Source of the DNA: Trichobilharzia szidati
Taxonomy: Eukaryota; Platyhelminthes; Trematoda; Strigeidida; Schistosomatidae
Reading direction: 5' to 3'
Assembly (NCBI GenBank): GCA_944472155.2
Contig: OX235277.1
Coordinates: 18,796,804 to 18,860,803, forward strand
DNA: 64,000 nucleotides
This document shows positions 32,208 through 41,402 of this stretch, piece by piece. The notes beneath the pieces are model-generated. The model had not been told where the DNA came from. It saw nothing but the letters and a program-made list of their open reading frames with translations, and did not search any database. Position 1 is the first letter of the stretch, and each line of letters opens with the position of its first letter. Both the position numbers and the translations under genes were made by a program.

Positions 32208-32840
32208 TTAAACCGGAATTTACAAAATCTCAGCATATATGTAACAAAGAGTTAAGAGGTGAGAAAATAGACTTAATTAAAGTTACAGGGAAATATTGAA
32301 AGTCAGAATGAAGATCACTAAACCAAATAACAAAGGTAATAGTACATCTGTTATGATATCAAAACAAGGTTAACTAACTTGATCATCGTTCGTCATTCTG
32401 GGGTCGTTTTCCGCTGTCAAGTTGGTCAATTGGTTAAGATAACAAAATCAAGTGTAGATGACTGTTAGATTTCATCAGTGTGTAAAATTATAAAAGCAGT
32501 GTGTTTACATAGTGAACTTGCTTATCACATTCGTGTTGATTTTGTCATTTCATGGGGGAGGGGGTGTTGTAACCAAGTCAGATTCTGTTTGAGTCCATCA
32601 TTCCTATTCAGGCAATTTGGATTCCACTTGATATGAAGTGCTTCTGATACTAGACGTTCTTTGTGATTTCTGAAGCTTTTCTGGATTATTTCAATATTTT
32701 AAAATGACCCCATACTGACGAACGATGATAAAGTTAGTAAACTTTGTTTTGATGCCATAACAAACGTACTATTACCTTTGTTATTTGGTTTGGCGATCTT
32801 CATTATTATTTTGACTTTCAATATGTCGTTTTAACTTGAC

Positions 32841-33528
32841 AACAACAGACAACGATCAGCATAAATGGAAGGAACCTGAAAGAAACAACCTCCTTTACCT
32901 ACCTGGGAAGCATCGTTTCAACTACAGGCAGACGGAACTGAAGAGGATATCAAAGCAAGAATGGGAAATGCAAGACAAACTTACACTACTCTCAAGTCTG
33001 TGTGGAGGTCAACAGCATTCAGCATCAAAAATAAGATCCGGATTTCCAACTCAAATGTGAAATCAGTGCTACTATACGGATCAGAGACTTGCACTGCGCG
33101 TCATAAAGAGCATCTCAAACAAACTAAAGACCTTCATTAACAATTGTCTTCGCTCAATACTCAAGATCAGATGGCCAGCCAGAAAAGATCAGCGATAGGG
33201 ATCTCTGGGAGCGAACCAACACAGCAAGAACCGATTGTGAAACAAATAGGCAGGAAGAAATGGAGATGGATTGGCTAGCCATACTCTGAGGAAACCATCA
33301 AGTGACATCACTAGACAAGCCATTGCTCGAGTGGAACCCGAAAGGGAAGTGGCGAGTTGGTCGTCAGTGCGATGATGGGGTGACTTGGAGGAGGTCATGT
33401 GAAGAGGAGATGAAAACGTGTGGGCAGACTTGGAGCCAGGTGAAGACTCTCGCAGAGAACCGAATGCAATGGAGACGCATGGCTGAAGCCCTATGTTCCT
33501 CTAGGAATTAAAGGAAACAATAATAATA
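32841..33528 (+). mobile_element. RTE-clade (SR2-like) 3' end inserted in a PLE
   Basis: It holds the RTE C-terminal blocks (Tyr-Leu-Gly-Ser-Ile-Val-Ser-Thr near 32905, SVLLYGSETC near 33068, Lys-Trp-Arg-Trp-Ile-Gly near 33258, Trp-Arg-Arg-Ser-Cys-Glu-Glu-Glu-Met-Lys at 33389-33415) and ends GGAAACAATAATAATA. Both junctions are visible because the interrupted PLE arm is known from other copies: AACTTGAC before it, AGTCTATTTTCT after it. 5'-truncated; frames broken. Confidence 0.88.
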
Positions 33529-33595
33529 AGTCTATTTTCTAACCTCTTAACTCTTGGTTATGTATGAAACTGAGATTTTGTAAATTCTGGTTTAA

Positions 33596-33642
33596 TATTA
33601 CTTTGATAAAGCTATTAGCATTAAATAGCGAAACGTCAGTAA
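33596..33642 (+). ncRNA. PLE hammerhead variant (right arm)
   Basis: Helix I TTACT/AGTAA, core TTGATAA, helix II GCTATT/AATAGC (6 bp), GAAAC, then GTC directly before helix I. C3 and G8 have both changed, to U and A, keeping a pair, and one A is inserted before helix II. Confidence 0.58.
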
Positions 33643-33670
33643 AAAATATGCCGTTTTGTTTTTCATTCAT

Positions 33671-33975
33671 TGGGAAATACAAAAACCCTTATTATGATAA
33701 AAACATCAACCCTGAAAATTTCATCACTAAGCGCATGACCAAGTGAGTAACAAAGAATTCTTTGGTATCCATTAGCTAACAAGAAGTTTCGATACATAAG
33801 AGTACGACTACAATTTAATGGTGGTATACATCCAAGTGAAATATCAATAACCAACAAGTTGAGAAAATCGATTCAAAGAACATTTCATGGTGGTAGGCTG
33901 CAGTCTACATTTTCCACACGACCGGCTGTCATCCCGAAACTGAAAAATAAATTAACCAGGGTTGCTAGCCACCTC
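33671..33975 (+). pseudogene. Penelope-like linker fragment
   Basis: The reading Asn-Gly-Gly-Ile-His-Pro, then Arg-Lys-Ser-Ile-Gln-Arg-Thr-Phe, Arg-Leu-Gln-Ser-Thr-Phe-Ser-Thr-Arg-Pro and Pro-Lys-Leu-Lys-Asn-Lys-Leu-Thr corresponds to the segment joining RT and GIY-YIG in PLEs. Confidence 0.6.
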
Positions 33976-34089
33976 TGATTCGCCTTCGCTGTAAGAATCT
34001 TATATTTCTTGCTGAGAAACATCTACCAGTGTGGTTAAACACGGGCTTTGCCGAAACTACTCAGAAAGGACTATTTCACATTTTGGAGG

Positions 34090-34400
34090 ATGTTATTATT
34101 ATTGTGTAACCACTGATATCTTTACATGACCTCCTCCATGTCACCCTCCCACTGACGACCAACTCAACACTTCCCAATCGGCCGGGTTCCACTCGAGCGA
34201 TGGCCTGGCATGTGAAGTCACACACCTGATGGTTTGTTTTATCCGAGTATGGCCAATCCACCTCCATTTCTTCTTGTATATTTGTTGCACAATTGGTTCT
34301 TTCTGGTTTGGTTCGCTCACTGCCAGAGATCTCTGTTGCTGATCTTTTCTGGCTGGCCATCTGATCTTGAGCGAAGTACTGAGCGAAGACAGCTGTTTTT
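34090..34400 (-). pseudogene. RTE-clade (SR2-like) 3' fragment
   Basis: Minus strand: Arg-Trp-Pro-Ala-Arg-Lys-Asp-Gln, Glu-Arg-Thr-Lys/Asn-Gln, Gln-Glu-Pro-Ile-Val-Gln-Gln-Ile, Lys-Lys-Trp-Arg-Trp-Ile-Gly-His-Thr (34270-34235), and Val-Thr-Trp-Arg-Arg-Ser-Cys (34140-34120), then (TTA)n at 34092. It directly abuts a plus-strand CR1 fragment. Confidence 0.8.
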
Positions 34401-34695
34401 GATTGCACACTAGTCAGTCTGTAGTTGCGATTACAGTGGACAGATACCTGAACTCATGTGCGAAATGATCTAGGTCCATACTGTTTAACTCTAAACACCC
34501 TCTCTATTCACAGCTACTCCCTTCCTTGCATCTCACTAGATGGGACTAAAAGTCATTATAAATGCTTATATGCTCGCTCGTACACAACTAAGTACAAAAA
34601 CTCAACGTTACCCTATTTTGCCCGGCCGCGTTCTGTGTGACAGATACACAATGTTAAGCGTGAAACCTATAACTTACCATGCAATTAGCTAAATC
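34401..34695 (+). pseudogene. CR1 RT C-terminal fragment
   Basis: It aligns with 29925-30175: Ser-Gln-Ser/Leu-Val, Trp-Ser, the His-Pro-Leu-Tyr-Ser-Gln-Leu block and the Thr-Lys-Tyr-Lys-Asn-Ser-Thr-Leu-Pro-Tyr block (34590-34620). A duplicated GCTCG and several shifts break it. Confidence 0.75.
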
Positions 34696-34754
34696 AGTGG
34701 TCTTCTCCTATTTGTAATTTACGGTAACACTATTTCAATTTACTGATAATTTTC

Positions 34755-35516
34755 GCATATGCCAGTTTACGCCGTCTCTGGCGTAGACGTGATATCGAAC
34801 TATCGACCAAATGGTGGGTGTACTGCTCAGCAGTCCGCTCCATCCTCCTTTATGGCTGTGAGACCTGGCCATTGAGAGCGGAAGACATGAAAAGGTCGGC
34901 TAGCTGTCTTTGACCACAAGTGTCTGCGTCCTATCTCCCGTGTGAAGTGGTATAATAAGGTGAGCAATATTGAGGTTAGGCCATCGGTCGAGTGCTAGGT
35001 AGGTGGGAGGGGAAATCAATCGACGAGGCTATGAAATTATATCGACTGAGATGCTTAGGACATGTGTTACTTATGCCTAGTCATCGCCTTCCTCGACAAT
35101 GGGCAATGTTAGCTGATATAGGGTCAAACGAAAACATGGCACCAGTCAATGAAATCCACAACAGTCAGTTTAAGTCAGCTACTTAGGGAGGTGTCACCTT
35201 CCTGGTTGGGGTCATCGGGACGGTAAAAACCAATGGCTGGAAACAATTGGTGACATGGCTCAAAATCTTTGTCAATGGATGGCGCAAATGCATCCACTCC
35301 TTGTGACTCATGATTTCCAATGAACTTATATTGTTCTTCGTTATTACTATTCCTTTGTCTCACACCTCTATTTACTGTCTATATTATGCATTTCTTCTAC
35401 TCTCTTCGCTTGCTTCGTGTGCTACAAGGAGGGAGTGTGGCGACTTGAACTGCTGCACATATGTGCAAAGTTCTATGTCGAAAACGGACAGGCAGACAGA
35501 TAATTTTAGCTATTAA
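34755..35516 (+). pseudogene. RTE-clade (SR3/Perere-3-like) 3' fragment
   Basis: It begins at the TACGCCGTCTCTGGCGTAGA block (Leu-Arg-Arg-Leu-Trp-Arg-Arg-Arg), includes Val-Arg-Ser-Ile-Leu-Leu-Tyr-Gly-Cys-Glu-Thr-Trp, Lys-Leu-Tyr-Arg-Leu-Arg-Cys-Leu-Gly-His-Val-Leu (35030-35070) and Asn-Gln-Trp-Leu-Glu-Thr-Ile-Gly-Asp-Met-Ala-Gln-Asn (35231), and ends at the GGCAGACAGA tail. Insertions of a few bases (for example CATCG at 34982) shift the frame. Confidence 0.85.
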
Positions 35517-35539
35517 CATTATAATCATTATTTCACACC

Positions 35540-35642
35540 TTTTGTACATTTTTGACCTTATTATCGCTGCAAATACGAAAAAGTTGCTGCTATCAGTCCT
35601 GTAATAAAGCAGATTATAATAACAATTATTATTATTAAAAAG
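35540..35642 (+). mobile_element. CR1-type 3' tail fragment
   Basis: AATAAAGCAG plus a run of ATT/ATA at the end. It fits the CR1 terminus but is short. Confidence 0.5.
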
Positions 35643-35654
35643 TCTGTTTCACTT

Positions 35655-36182
35655 ACTTAAGCAGCATCATTTCAGCTTATAAGCAGCCCAGATAAGGATT
35701 TCAAAGTCTGGTAGGTTAGGAAATGCATGGACAGGTATTTACTACCCTAAAATCAGTTTTCAGATCTACAGCCCTCAGTGCAGCGGATAAGATCCGAATT
35801 TTCAACACTTATATCAAGTCAGCCCTTCAGTGACTTGTCACGTGACGAAAAGCGTTTGCCGCAGGCTACTGAAGTCTTTCATCAACAGCTGACTTCCCTC
35901 CTCACTGAAGATCAGGTGGCCAGAGAGGACAAGCAACAAGGAGCTCTGCTAATGAACCAGCCGTAACAATCAAGATCATCCAAAAAGGTCGCCGAGTGGA
36001 ATAAGAATGAGAGACGACCAACTGGAGCACAGGTGAGGGGGGCACAAGAAGGAGATCCCGTGAAGAGACAAAGAAAGCTTGTGGACAACCGTGAAGCCAG
36101 CTAAAAATGACAGCAAACATTCAAGTGGAATGATGACTTGCATCCAAAGCCCCGTGTTGCACCAGGAACTGAAGATAATGAT
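35655..36182 (+). pseudogene. RTE-clade (SR2-like) 3' fragment, strongly decayed
   Basis: Recognisable blocks: Ala-Asp-Lys-Ile-Arg-Ile-Phe-Asn-Thr (35785-35810), Leu-Thr-Glu-Asp-Gln-Val-Ala-Arg (35910), and the end ACCAGGAACTGAAGATAATGATAATAATA at 36160-36190 in place of the usual AGGAACCxAAGGGAACAATAATAAT. Confidence 0.7.
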
Positions 36183-36209
36183 AATAATAGTAATATCATA
36201 ATAATTGAG

Positions 36210-36890
36210 AATGTGAAGCCCATATATCCATCTAAGCACTTTGAACATGCGAAAAATGATGTCACATCCCACTGCATTTACCAATTTGAATGTACGTGTG
36301 AACACATACATAGGGAGTACTTACTCATCAATTTCTGCAATTAAGAGCTTCAGAGCATATTCCTAAATGGCTCCAGAAGCCAATGGAATCTTCAGAACCC
36401 ATTAATGGTGAGAACGGGAGACCTAGCTCCTCTATTTCGAAGTATACTATAGAAACAGGACATAAAATTTATGTTAACAGATCTTTTTAACCTATCTATA
36501 AAAGTGTTTGGGGCGTATCCTAAAGTTTGTGGAAGCCCTAGGTGGCAATTAGAAAGTTTAAGCCACTTTTATGCGTTCAAAAACAATTCGTCATCACATT
36601 AAACCTTCCTTGGTAAATTTTGTTTTGATACCATAGCAGATGTACAATTACCTCTGTTATTTGGTTTAGTGATATTCATTGTTATTTTGACCTTGAATAT
36701 GTCCTTTTAACTTGACCTAAGTCTATTTTCTCACCTCTTAACTCTTTATTAATTTCACATATATTCCTATGACAAGTCCGTGTGTGATCAGATTGTTCGA
36801 AATGTGTTACGTAAATACAACATTACAAGATTCAGACACACTACGTCTTCTTATTGCCTTGTCTAAATTCATAATGGGAACTAATTGTTT
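36210..36890 (+). mobile_element. Penelope-like fragment: GIY-YIG and 3' UTR
   Basis: It has the same structure as 23795-24470: Asp-Val-Thr-Ser-His-Cys-Ile-Tyr-Gln-Phe-Glu-Cys-Thr-Cys (36260-36300), the YIG region decayed to His-Ile-His-Arg-Glu-Tyr, the C-terminal Gln-Phe-Val-Ile-Thr-Leu (about 36585), then the 3' UTR with the TTCATTGTTATTTTGACC, CTATTTTCTCACCTCTTAAC and GACAAGTCCGTGTGTGATC landmarks. There is no inverted arm in front of this copy. Confidence 0.8.
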
Positions 36891-36951
36891 TAAATAGTAA
36901 TAATAATAATAAATCCTGTGTAGTATTTCTTATTTTTCCGTTACCAATCGA

Positions 36952-37065
36952 CAGATTTTAATTTTTATCAAACTCTTTTACACTGGAATATTTCGATTAG
37001 GTGTTCAATATCATTAGATCGATTTTAATGAATTTCACAGAACTTAATTTATAATTCATGAATAA
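36952..37065. repeat. Direct repeat flanking a PLE block, left copy
   Basis: GATTTTAATTTTTATCAAAC, then CTTTTACACT and TTTTAATGAATTT landmarks are repeated at 39023-39140 with about 80% identity by eye. Confidence 0.7.
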
Positions 37066-37100
37066 ACCCCGTCCAGAGATTATTGAAAACAAAACACGTG

Positions 37101-37152
37101 TAGTTCAGTGAAGAGTCACTTTTCAACGGTGAATTCATTCACTTAGCTGTAC
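37101..37152 (-). ncRNA. Hammerhead remnant of a PLE end
   Basis: Minus strand: GTACAGC ... GTTGAAAAG ... CTCTTC, then ACTGAAC. Helix I and III positions match 17254-17303, but the core is decayed. Confidence 0.42.
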
Positions 37153-37239
37153 AATCGCAATTATATAAACTTATTCTTGTATGTGTTTGTAAATTATGTT
37201 TGTCCTATAAGAATAAAAAGATGTTAGGGTTATGTTGTC

Positions 37240-37625
37240 AAGACACCTCAAAAGTGTGATGAGTAATCAATCTGTAACTATAGCTGGGGGGAGGAAGATT
37301 AGTAAGAGGGTAGTGGTGATGCGTTGTCAAAAAAACATAGTTAATAATGCTAATCAACACATAAAAGAAGTTGCACAAGAGTAATACAGTTAGCGTTATT
37401 AGAAGACGGAGATTATCTGAAAAATGTGATGTATTAGCGCTATACATTTCGAACAATCTGATCACACATTTACTTGTCAAGTCAATATATATGGAAAAGT
37501 TAAATTAAACAAAGTGACAAAAAGAGATTTTATAATGATTAACACAACGTTTGGTAATCCAATCAAATAAGGATTACCAAGGTAGATTAAGAGTAATAAT
37601 AAACTGCTTTTGAATATTCAAAAGA
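37240..37625 (-). mobile_element. Penelope-like 3' UTR fragment
   Basis: The minus strand carries the last residues NIQKQFIITLNLPW of the GIY-YIG protein at 37620-37575 and then 3' UTR landmarks (TGTGTGATCAGATTGTTCG near 37465) shared with 23450 and 36785. Confidence 0.7.
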
Positions 37626-37634
37626 ATGGATACT

Positions 37635-37678
37635 GAACAAAGAGTAGTCTTTTCGATAACGCCTTCATCATCAGGCTC
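37635..37678 (-). ncRNA. PLE hammerhead candidate
   Basis: Minus strand: helix I GAGC/GUUC, core CUGAUGA (plus positions 37668-37674), UCGAAA, helix III AAG/CUU, and cleavage after UUU. The core is intact; helix II is poor at its base. Confidence 0.58.
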
Positions 37679-37883
37679 TACAATTTTATATACACAATAG
37701 TGAATGAATGAATTATTGTTATGAACAACATTAATGTTGTTTAAATAACATCGAATCAATAATAGTATCAACAGATTATAGCTCAATAGCATCAACACAA
37801 AATAAGCTGAATGTCAGAAAAATTAGGAAAGATAATAGTACAAATTCATGAGCTTATAGTCTCTACTGAAGGCCATGGCAATA

Positions 37884-38195
37884 TTAGGGGCTGGACTTGC
37901 TTTTTGAATACACAGGGGTGGGGGGCTTAATTTTATGAATAGCTGTAGCCTCAGTATATTTCAGTATGTGCCCTTCACCATTCTTATAGATGACCTGAAA
38001 AGCTAAGTTAACATCAACCTTATGGATCATCGCGATTAGATATTTAGCTATAGACGAAGTTGGTAGTCTGACACCTGCATCTATTGGCTTTTCACAATTC
38101 ATTTGTTTTTCTAACCATTTTGGGATATGCTCTCTCAGCCTCACATGCAAAGCGCGATTACTCCTCCCTATGTATGTTTGTCCACACACAAACAC
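37884..38195 (-). CDS. GIY-YIG endonuclease domain of a PLE (103-codon open frame)
   Basis: Open frame with GQTYIGRSNRALHVRLREH (residues 5-23), which contains the YIG half of the GIY-YIG motif, the conserved Arg in Gly-Arg-Ser and the REH block, followed by Pro-Lys-Trp-Leu, SSIAKYLIAMIHKVD (about 47-61), Phe-Gln-Val-Ile-Tyr and ILKYTEATAIHKIKPP. The family ends in a Cys-x-Gln-Lys motif; here it reads Tyr-Ser-Lys-Ser-Lys. The domain nicks target DNA in PLEs. The frame shifts at its N-terminus (the preceding Cys-Val-Cys lies in another frame), so the full polyprotein is not made. Confidence 0.88.
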   Translation of the reverse strand: MFVCGQTYIGRSNRALHVRLREHIPKWLEKQMNCEKPIDAGVRLPTSSIAKYLIAMIHKVDVNLAFQVIYKNGEGHILKYTEATAIHKIKPPTPVYSKSKSSP

Positions 38196-38600
38196 ACAAA
38201 TTGGTAAGTAGTGTGGGATGTGAAATAATCACTTGTGCACTTTTGAGGTTTGCAGTGGAGCATATTTTTAGCTTTTTCGACAATTACAAGCTGGGCTGCA
38301 TAATAGGTTCTACGGATGATTTAATTCAATCTTTCTCTCAAAATACTACTGTTTATTTCCCCGTTACATGGTAATTTGATGAAAACATTTTTCTTAGGGG
38401 CGGTATGGATTGTAGGTTTAGAGACTAAATGACCTCTACACCTGTTTAAAATTTTTAAAGGATATCCGTTTTCAGCAAGAGTATCCATCAATATTTCGTT
38501 TTATTTGTCGATAACATCAGCCGTGCAAATACGTTGAATCCTTTTAAATAGACATTTCACCAAGCCTCTCTTCTACTGTAATGGACAGTTACGCAATTAG

Positions 38601-39005
38601 ATGATTAGTTTAATGAGTGAGTTGTCATTAGGATACACATAGAAACAACGGAAAATATGGAATTATGTAAGAGTTATAAAAATTACAAATTTTACAACGA
38701 ATTAAAAGAAAAAACAAGCACGCAAACATCAAGTCAGCAGACGTCAACACGGTTGTTAGCATGATAGTAGTAGAAGTGGTTGAATAATTTTCTTTTGTAT
38801 GCATAAATCTGGTTTTTATAACTGAATGGCTGTAGCTTCATCAATGCATAAAGGAGACGAAAGCATATTGACTTTGGCAGACAGGTTGTTCTTCACTTTG
38901 TTGATCACTTTTAAGTAGGAAGCGTTTGTTCAGATGGAATGACAAGTGTTAGCTGACGAAATGTTCTATCATCGCACTGCTTATACAGACATTATAATCT
39001 GCCCT
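38601..39005 (-). pseudogene. Penelope-like GIY-YIG C-terminus and 3' UTR
   Basis: Minus strand: Asn-Thr-Cys-His-Ser-Ile, Tyr-Leu-Lys-Val-Ile-Asn-Lys-Val-Lys-Asn-Asn-Leu, Ala-Thr-Ala-Ile-Gln-Leu and KPDLCIQKKIIQPLL (about 38835-38800), close to the copy at 17640-17870. It is joined head-to-tail to the PLE at 37626-38600. Confidence 0.75.
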
Positions 39006-39022
39006 ATTTTTCACGACTAGCA

Positions 39023-39140
39023 ATATACAGGTTTTAATTTTTATCAAACCCTTTTACACTAGAATGTTTCTATTAAGTGTTCATTGTCATCAGATCAGTT
39101 TTAATGAATTTTACCTAACTTAGCCTGTAATTAACATAAA
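39023..39140. repeat. Direct repeat flanking a PLE block, right copy
   Basis: It is the partner of 36952-37065. The pair brackets about 2 kb of PLE sequence, consistent with PLE pseudo-LTRs. Confidence 0.68.
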
Positions 39141-39354
39141 ATTACTCCTGTATTATTTTGAGGGAAACCTCAATATGGCAAAGTTCAACAATAGCGTCCC
39201 AGGAGTGCGAACGCACGAGTAACCTTCAGCTAACCAATCATAAAAATGAGGTATGTTTGCTCAAAAAATGATGTATATTGACAAGAAAATGCTTGAAAAC
39301 GCACTAAGCAGGTTATTTTTCTCTGACATAGCTTAAATTCAATTAAATAATTAA

Positions 39355-39440
39355 TATGATCCGTTGCACAAGAGGTGGCTTTCGTGGCCACGCGCATTCT
39401 GGATTCCACTGCTAGTCACCATACACCAATTAAATTGTAC
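39355..39440 (+). mobile_element. Sm-alpha-type repeat with internal deletion
   Basis: GATCCGTTGCACAAGAGGTGG is fused to CGCGCATTCTGGATTCCACTG. The tRNA-like B box and the ribozyme core between them are missing, about 115 bp relative to 11799-12000. Confidence 0.75.
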
Positions 39441-39689
39441 ATGTGGTTGAGAATTAACTAATACACTCATACTACTTAGTAGAAGTAAGTAGTATAAATT
39501 AACACAAGAGAAAGATTTGAATTAGACATGTAGAAGACAAATTTCTCGAGATGATATCGTCATTTCGTGGTTTCTGTACAATCGCTTTACAACTAACATA
39601 GTTCACAGTAATAATATAATGAAATGCATGACAATTACTCAGTTATACAAAACAAAAGTACATAGTAATGACCAATCATATTTAAATAG

Positions 39690-40115
39690 GTCAAGTAGTC
39701 ATTCCATGGTAGGCGAAGATTGAAGCCTATTGTATTGCTTTTGTACACATAGTTTAGGATGCATGTGATTAATCCAAAGTGATTCCATCACCTTTAGAGT
39801 TATGTGATGAAAAATAACTGTGAAACAGTCATGAATATTGATTTTGTGACCTGATATTAATAAGTGCTTTGCAATGGATGATGGTGATGGATTTCTAATC
39901 AGATTGATTGCATTTGGATTTTCTGTGTCCTTATAACAATTTTGGAACATGTTCTTTTCGATGACAACACTAGAACATTCTATTAGTTTTACCTATATAG
40001 GTGTCGCTGCAACTGCAGGTGAACTAGTAGATACAGTTTGAAGTAGAGTCCAAGGAATTTCGTCCTTTAATCGTAGGTACAGGGATCGAAAATGTTCGAG
40101 ATGTGAGGGAAAGAG
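39690..40115 (-). pseudogene. Penelope-like GIY-YIG domain
   Basis: Minus strand: Cys-Ser-Cys-Ser-Asp-Thr-Tyr-Ile-Gly-Lys-Thr-Asn-Arg (about 40010-39975), Glu-His-Val-Pro-Lys-Leu, then in another frame Ser-Pro-Ser-Ser-Ile-Ala-Lys-His-Leu-Leu-Ile-Ser-Gly-His-Lys-Ile, Phe-Thr-Val-Ile and Pro-Lys-Leu-Cys-Val-Gln-Lys-Gln (about 39730). At least two shifts. Confidence 0.78.
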
Positions 40116-40430
40116 ATGCGGCGTAGAATGTGCGTTTGGTGGTATTACAAGAGGAAAATAGGAAAAAAATTAACTCTCATGTTTTTTCCAGGTGGTACTA
40201 TTCTGCATGCCATATATTTCTCCATATTGTACTCCTTATGAATCCTTTTATTTCCCTTTTCTCTGTCTGGTACACTCGTACACTTCTCTACGAGGTTCTA
40301 CATTGAAACGATGATCAGTTGAATCATCTAACACATAACAATAGCAGATGTTAAACATTGCCCATTGTAAAAATAGATAGAAACTTTAAATAAACCTGAA
40401 TTACAATGGAGAAGAACATTCTTCGCAGAA
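40116..40430. other. Unassigned spacer
   Basis: No gene or repeat recognised. Confidence 0.4.
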
Positions 40431-41005
40431 AAACTATTATTATTATTGTTCCTTTGGGTTCCTAGTGGAACATAGGGCTTCAACTACACGTCTCCAATTG
40501 TTTCTGTCTTCTGCTGTACTTTTCACCTGCATCCATGTTAGTCCATACTGTTTCAGTTCCTTATCACACGATCTCCTCCATGTCACCCTTGGACGTCCCA
40601 CTCGCCACTTCCCTTTCTGGTTACACTCGAGCAATGGCCTGACGCACGATGTCACCCAGCGGCCTCCTCAGCGAGTGAGTGTCCAATCCATCTCCACTTT
40701 CTCCTGCATATTTGTTGGGCGATTGGTCCTTGTTTGGTTTCTTTGTTCCCATAGTTTCTTGTTGGTGATTCTTTCCGGCGGCCATCTGATCTTCAGTATA
40801 GAGCCAGCGAAGACAGTTGTTGATAAAGGTCTGCAACCTTTTGAAAATATTCTTGGTGACCCGCCAAGTTTCTGATCCGTATAGAAGAAGTGACTTGACG
40901 TTTGTATTGAAAATCCGAATTTTGTTGTTGAGCGTTGCTGAGTGACGAGGATTTCCAGATTGGTTTCAGGTTGATGAATGTGTTTCTCACCTTGGGAAAG
41001 CCTTC
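40431..41005 (-). mobile_element. RTE-clade (SR2-like) 3' end
   Basis: The minus strand from 40990 reads Arg-Asn-Thr-Phe-Ile-Asn-Leu-Lys-Pro-Ile-Trp-Lys-Ser-Ser, Tyr-Thr-Glu-Asp-Gln-Met-Ala-Ala-Gly-Lys, Gln-Ala-Ile-Ala-Arg-Val (40640), GKWRVGRPRVTWRRSCDKEL and Ala-Leu-Cys-Ser-Thr-Arg-Asn-Pro-Lys-Glu-Gln (40470), then AATAATAATAATA. It is close to the copies at 16100-16740 and 54850-55420, and 5'-truncated. Confidence 0.88.
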
Positions 41006-41029
41006 GGGAAGCCAGAAAAACTAAGAGTA

Positions 41030-41402
41030 GGGTTATCCAGTCATCTACTGGTCTGTAGAAACCTGAAAGACAAGATCTTGCATTTGAGCACTTCCATATA
41101 CCTATATCTGTTCACCTGTTCCTGTGGAGTCAGATATGTTTGTTACTAGATAAGTATCCTGTCTGAAAGGGTTCAGGTAGACTATCTTTTATGGTTGAAG
41201 AAAGTAGCAGTACAATAATTAAACACCTTATCGACATTGGTCATTCTGTCTCAACAAACTCCTCTTTCAAAGAGCAGCCTGTTGAAGACGATACGCTTTC
41301 TTCTCCTTTGCACTGCTAAAGCAATAGCCATCAAGTTAGAGAAACCAGAACTCTGCATACAAAAGAAAATTATTCAGCCTAACTGTTTTATCCCAAGTTG
41401 AT
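41030..41402 (+). pseudogene. Penelope-like GIY-YIG domain
   Basis: Plus strand: Cys-Ser-Cys-Gly-Val-Arg-Tyr-Val (YIG decayed), then after shifts Ile-Lys-His-Leu-Ile-Asp-Ile-Gly-His-Ser-Val, Arg-Phe-Leu-Leu-Leu-Cys-Thr-Ala-Lys-Ala-Ile-Ala-Ile-Lys-Leu and KPELCIQKKIIQPN. Confidence 0.78.

Larger units (their letters stand above)
32111..33670. repeat. Inverted PLE ends, right arm split by an RTE insertion
   Basis: The minus-strand sequence at 32411-32111 matches plus-strand 32695-32840 continued at 33529-33670. Shared landmarks in both arms, in order: AACGATGA, AACTTTGTTTTGAT, GATCTTCAT, TTTTGACTTTCAATAT, AGTCTATTTTCTxACCTCTT, TGAGATTTTGTAAATTC and TTTTTCATTCATTGG. The loop between the arms is 32412-32694. 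Each arm ends with a hammerhead. An RTE copy sits between 32840 and 33529 in the right arm. Confidence 0.85.
37626..38600 (-). mobile_element. Penelope-like element: RT end, linker, GIY-YIG, hammerhead
   Basis: The minus-strand order is complete from the RT C-terminus to the 3' end: Cys-Leu-Phe-Lys-Arg-Ile-Gln-Arg-Ile-Cys (38550), Glu-Asn-Gly-Tyr-Pro (38480), Lys-Asn-Val-Phe-Ile-Lys-Leu-Pro (38390), Arg-Arg-Thr-Tyr-Tyr-Ala-Ala (38310), then the GIY-YIG frame, then the 3' UTR with a hammerhead at 37635-37678. Two stops and one frameshift interrupt it, making it the best-preserved linker-nuclease region in the window. Confidence 0.86.
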
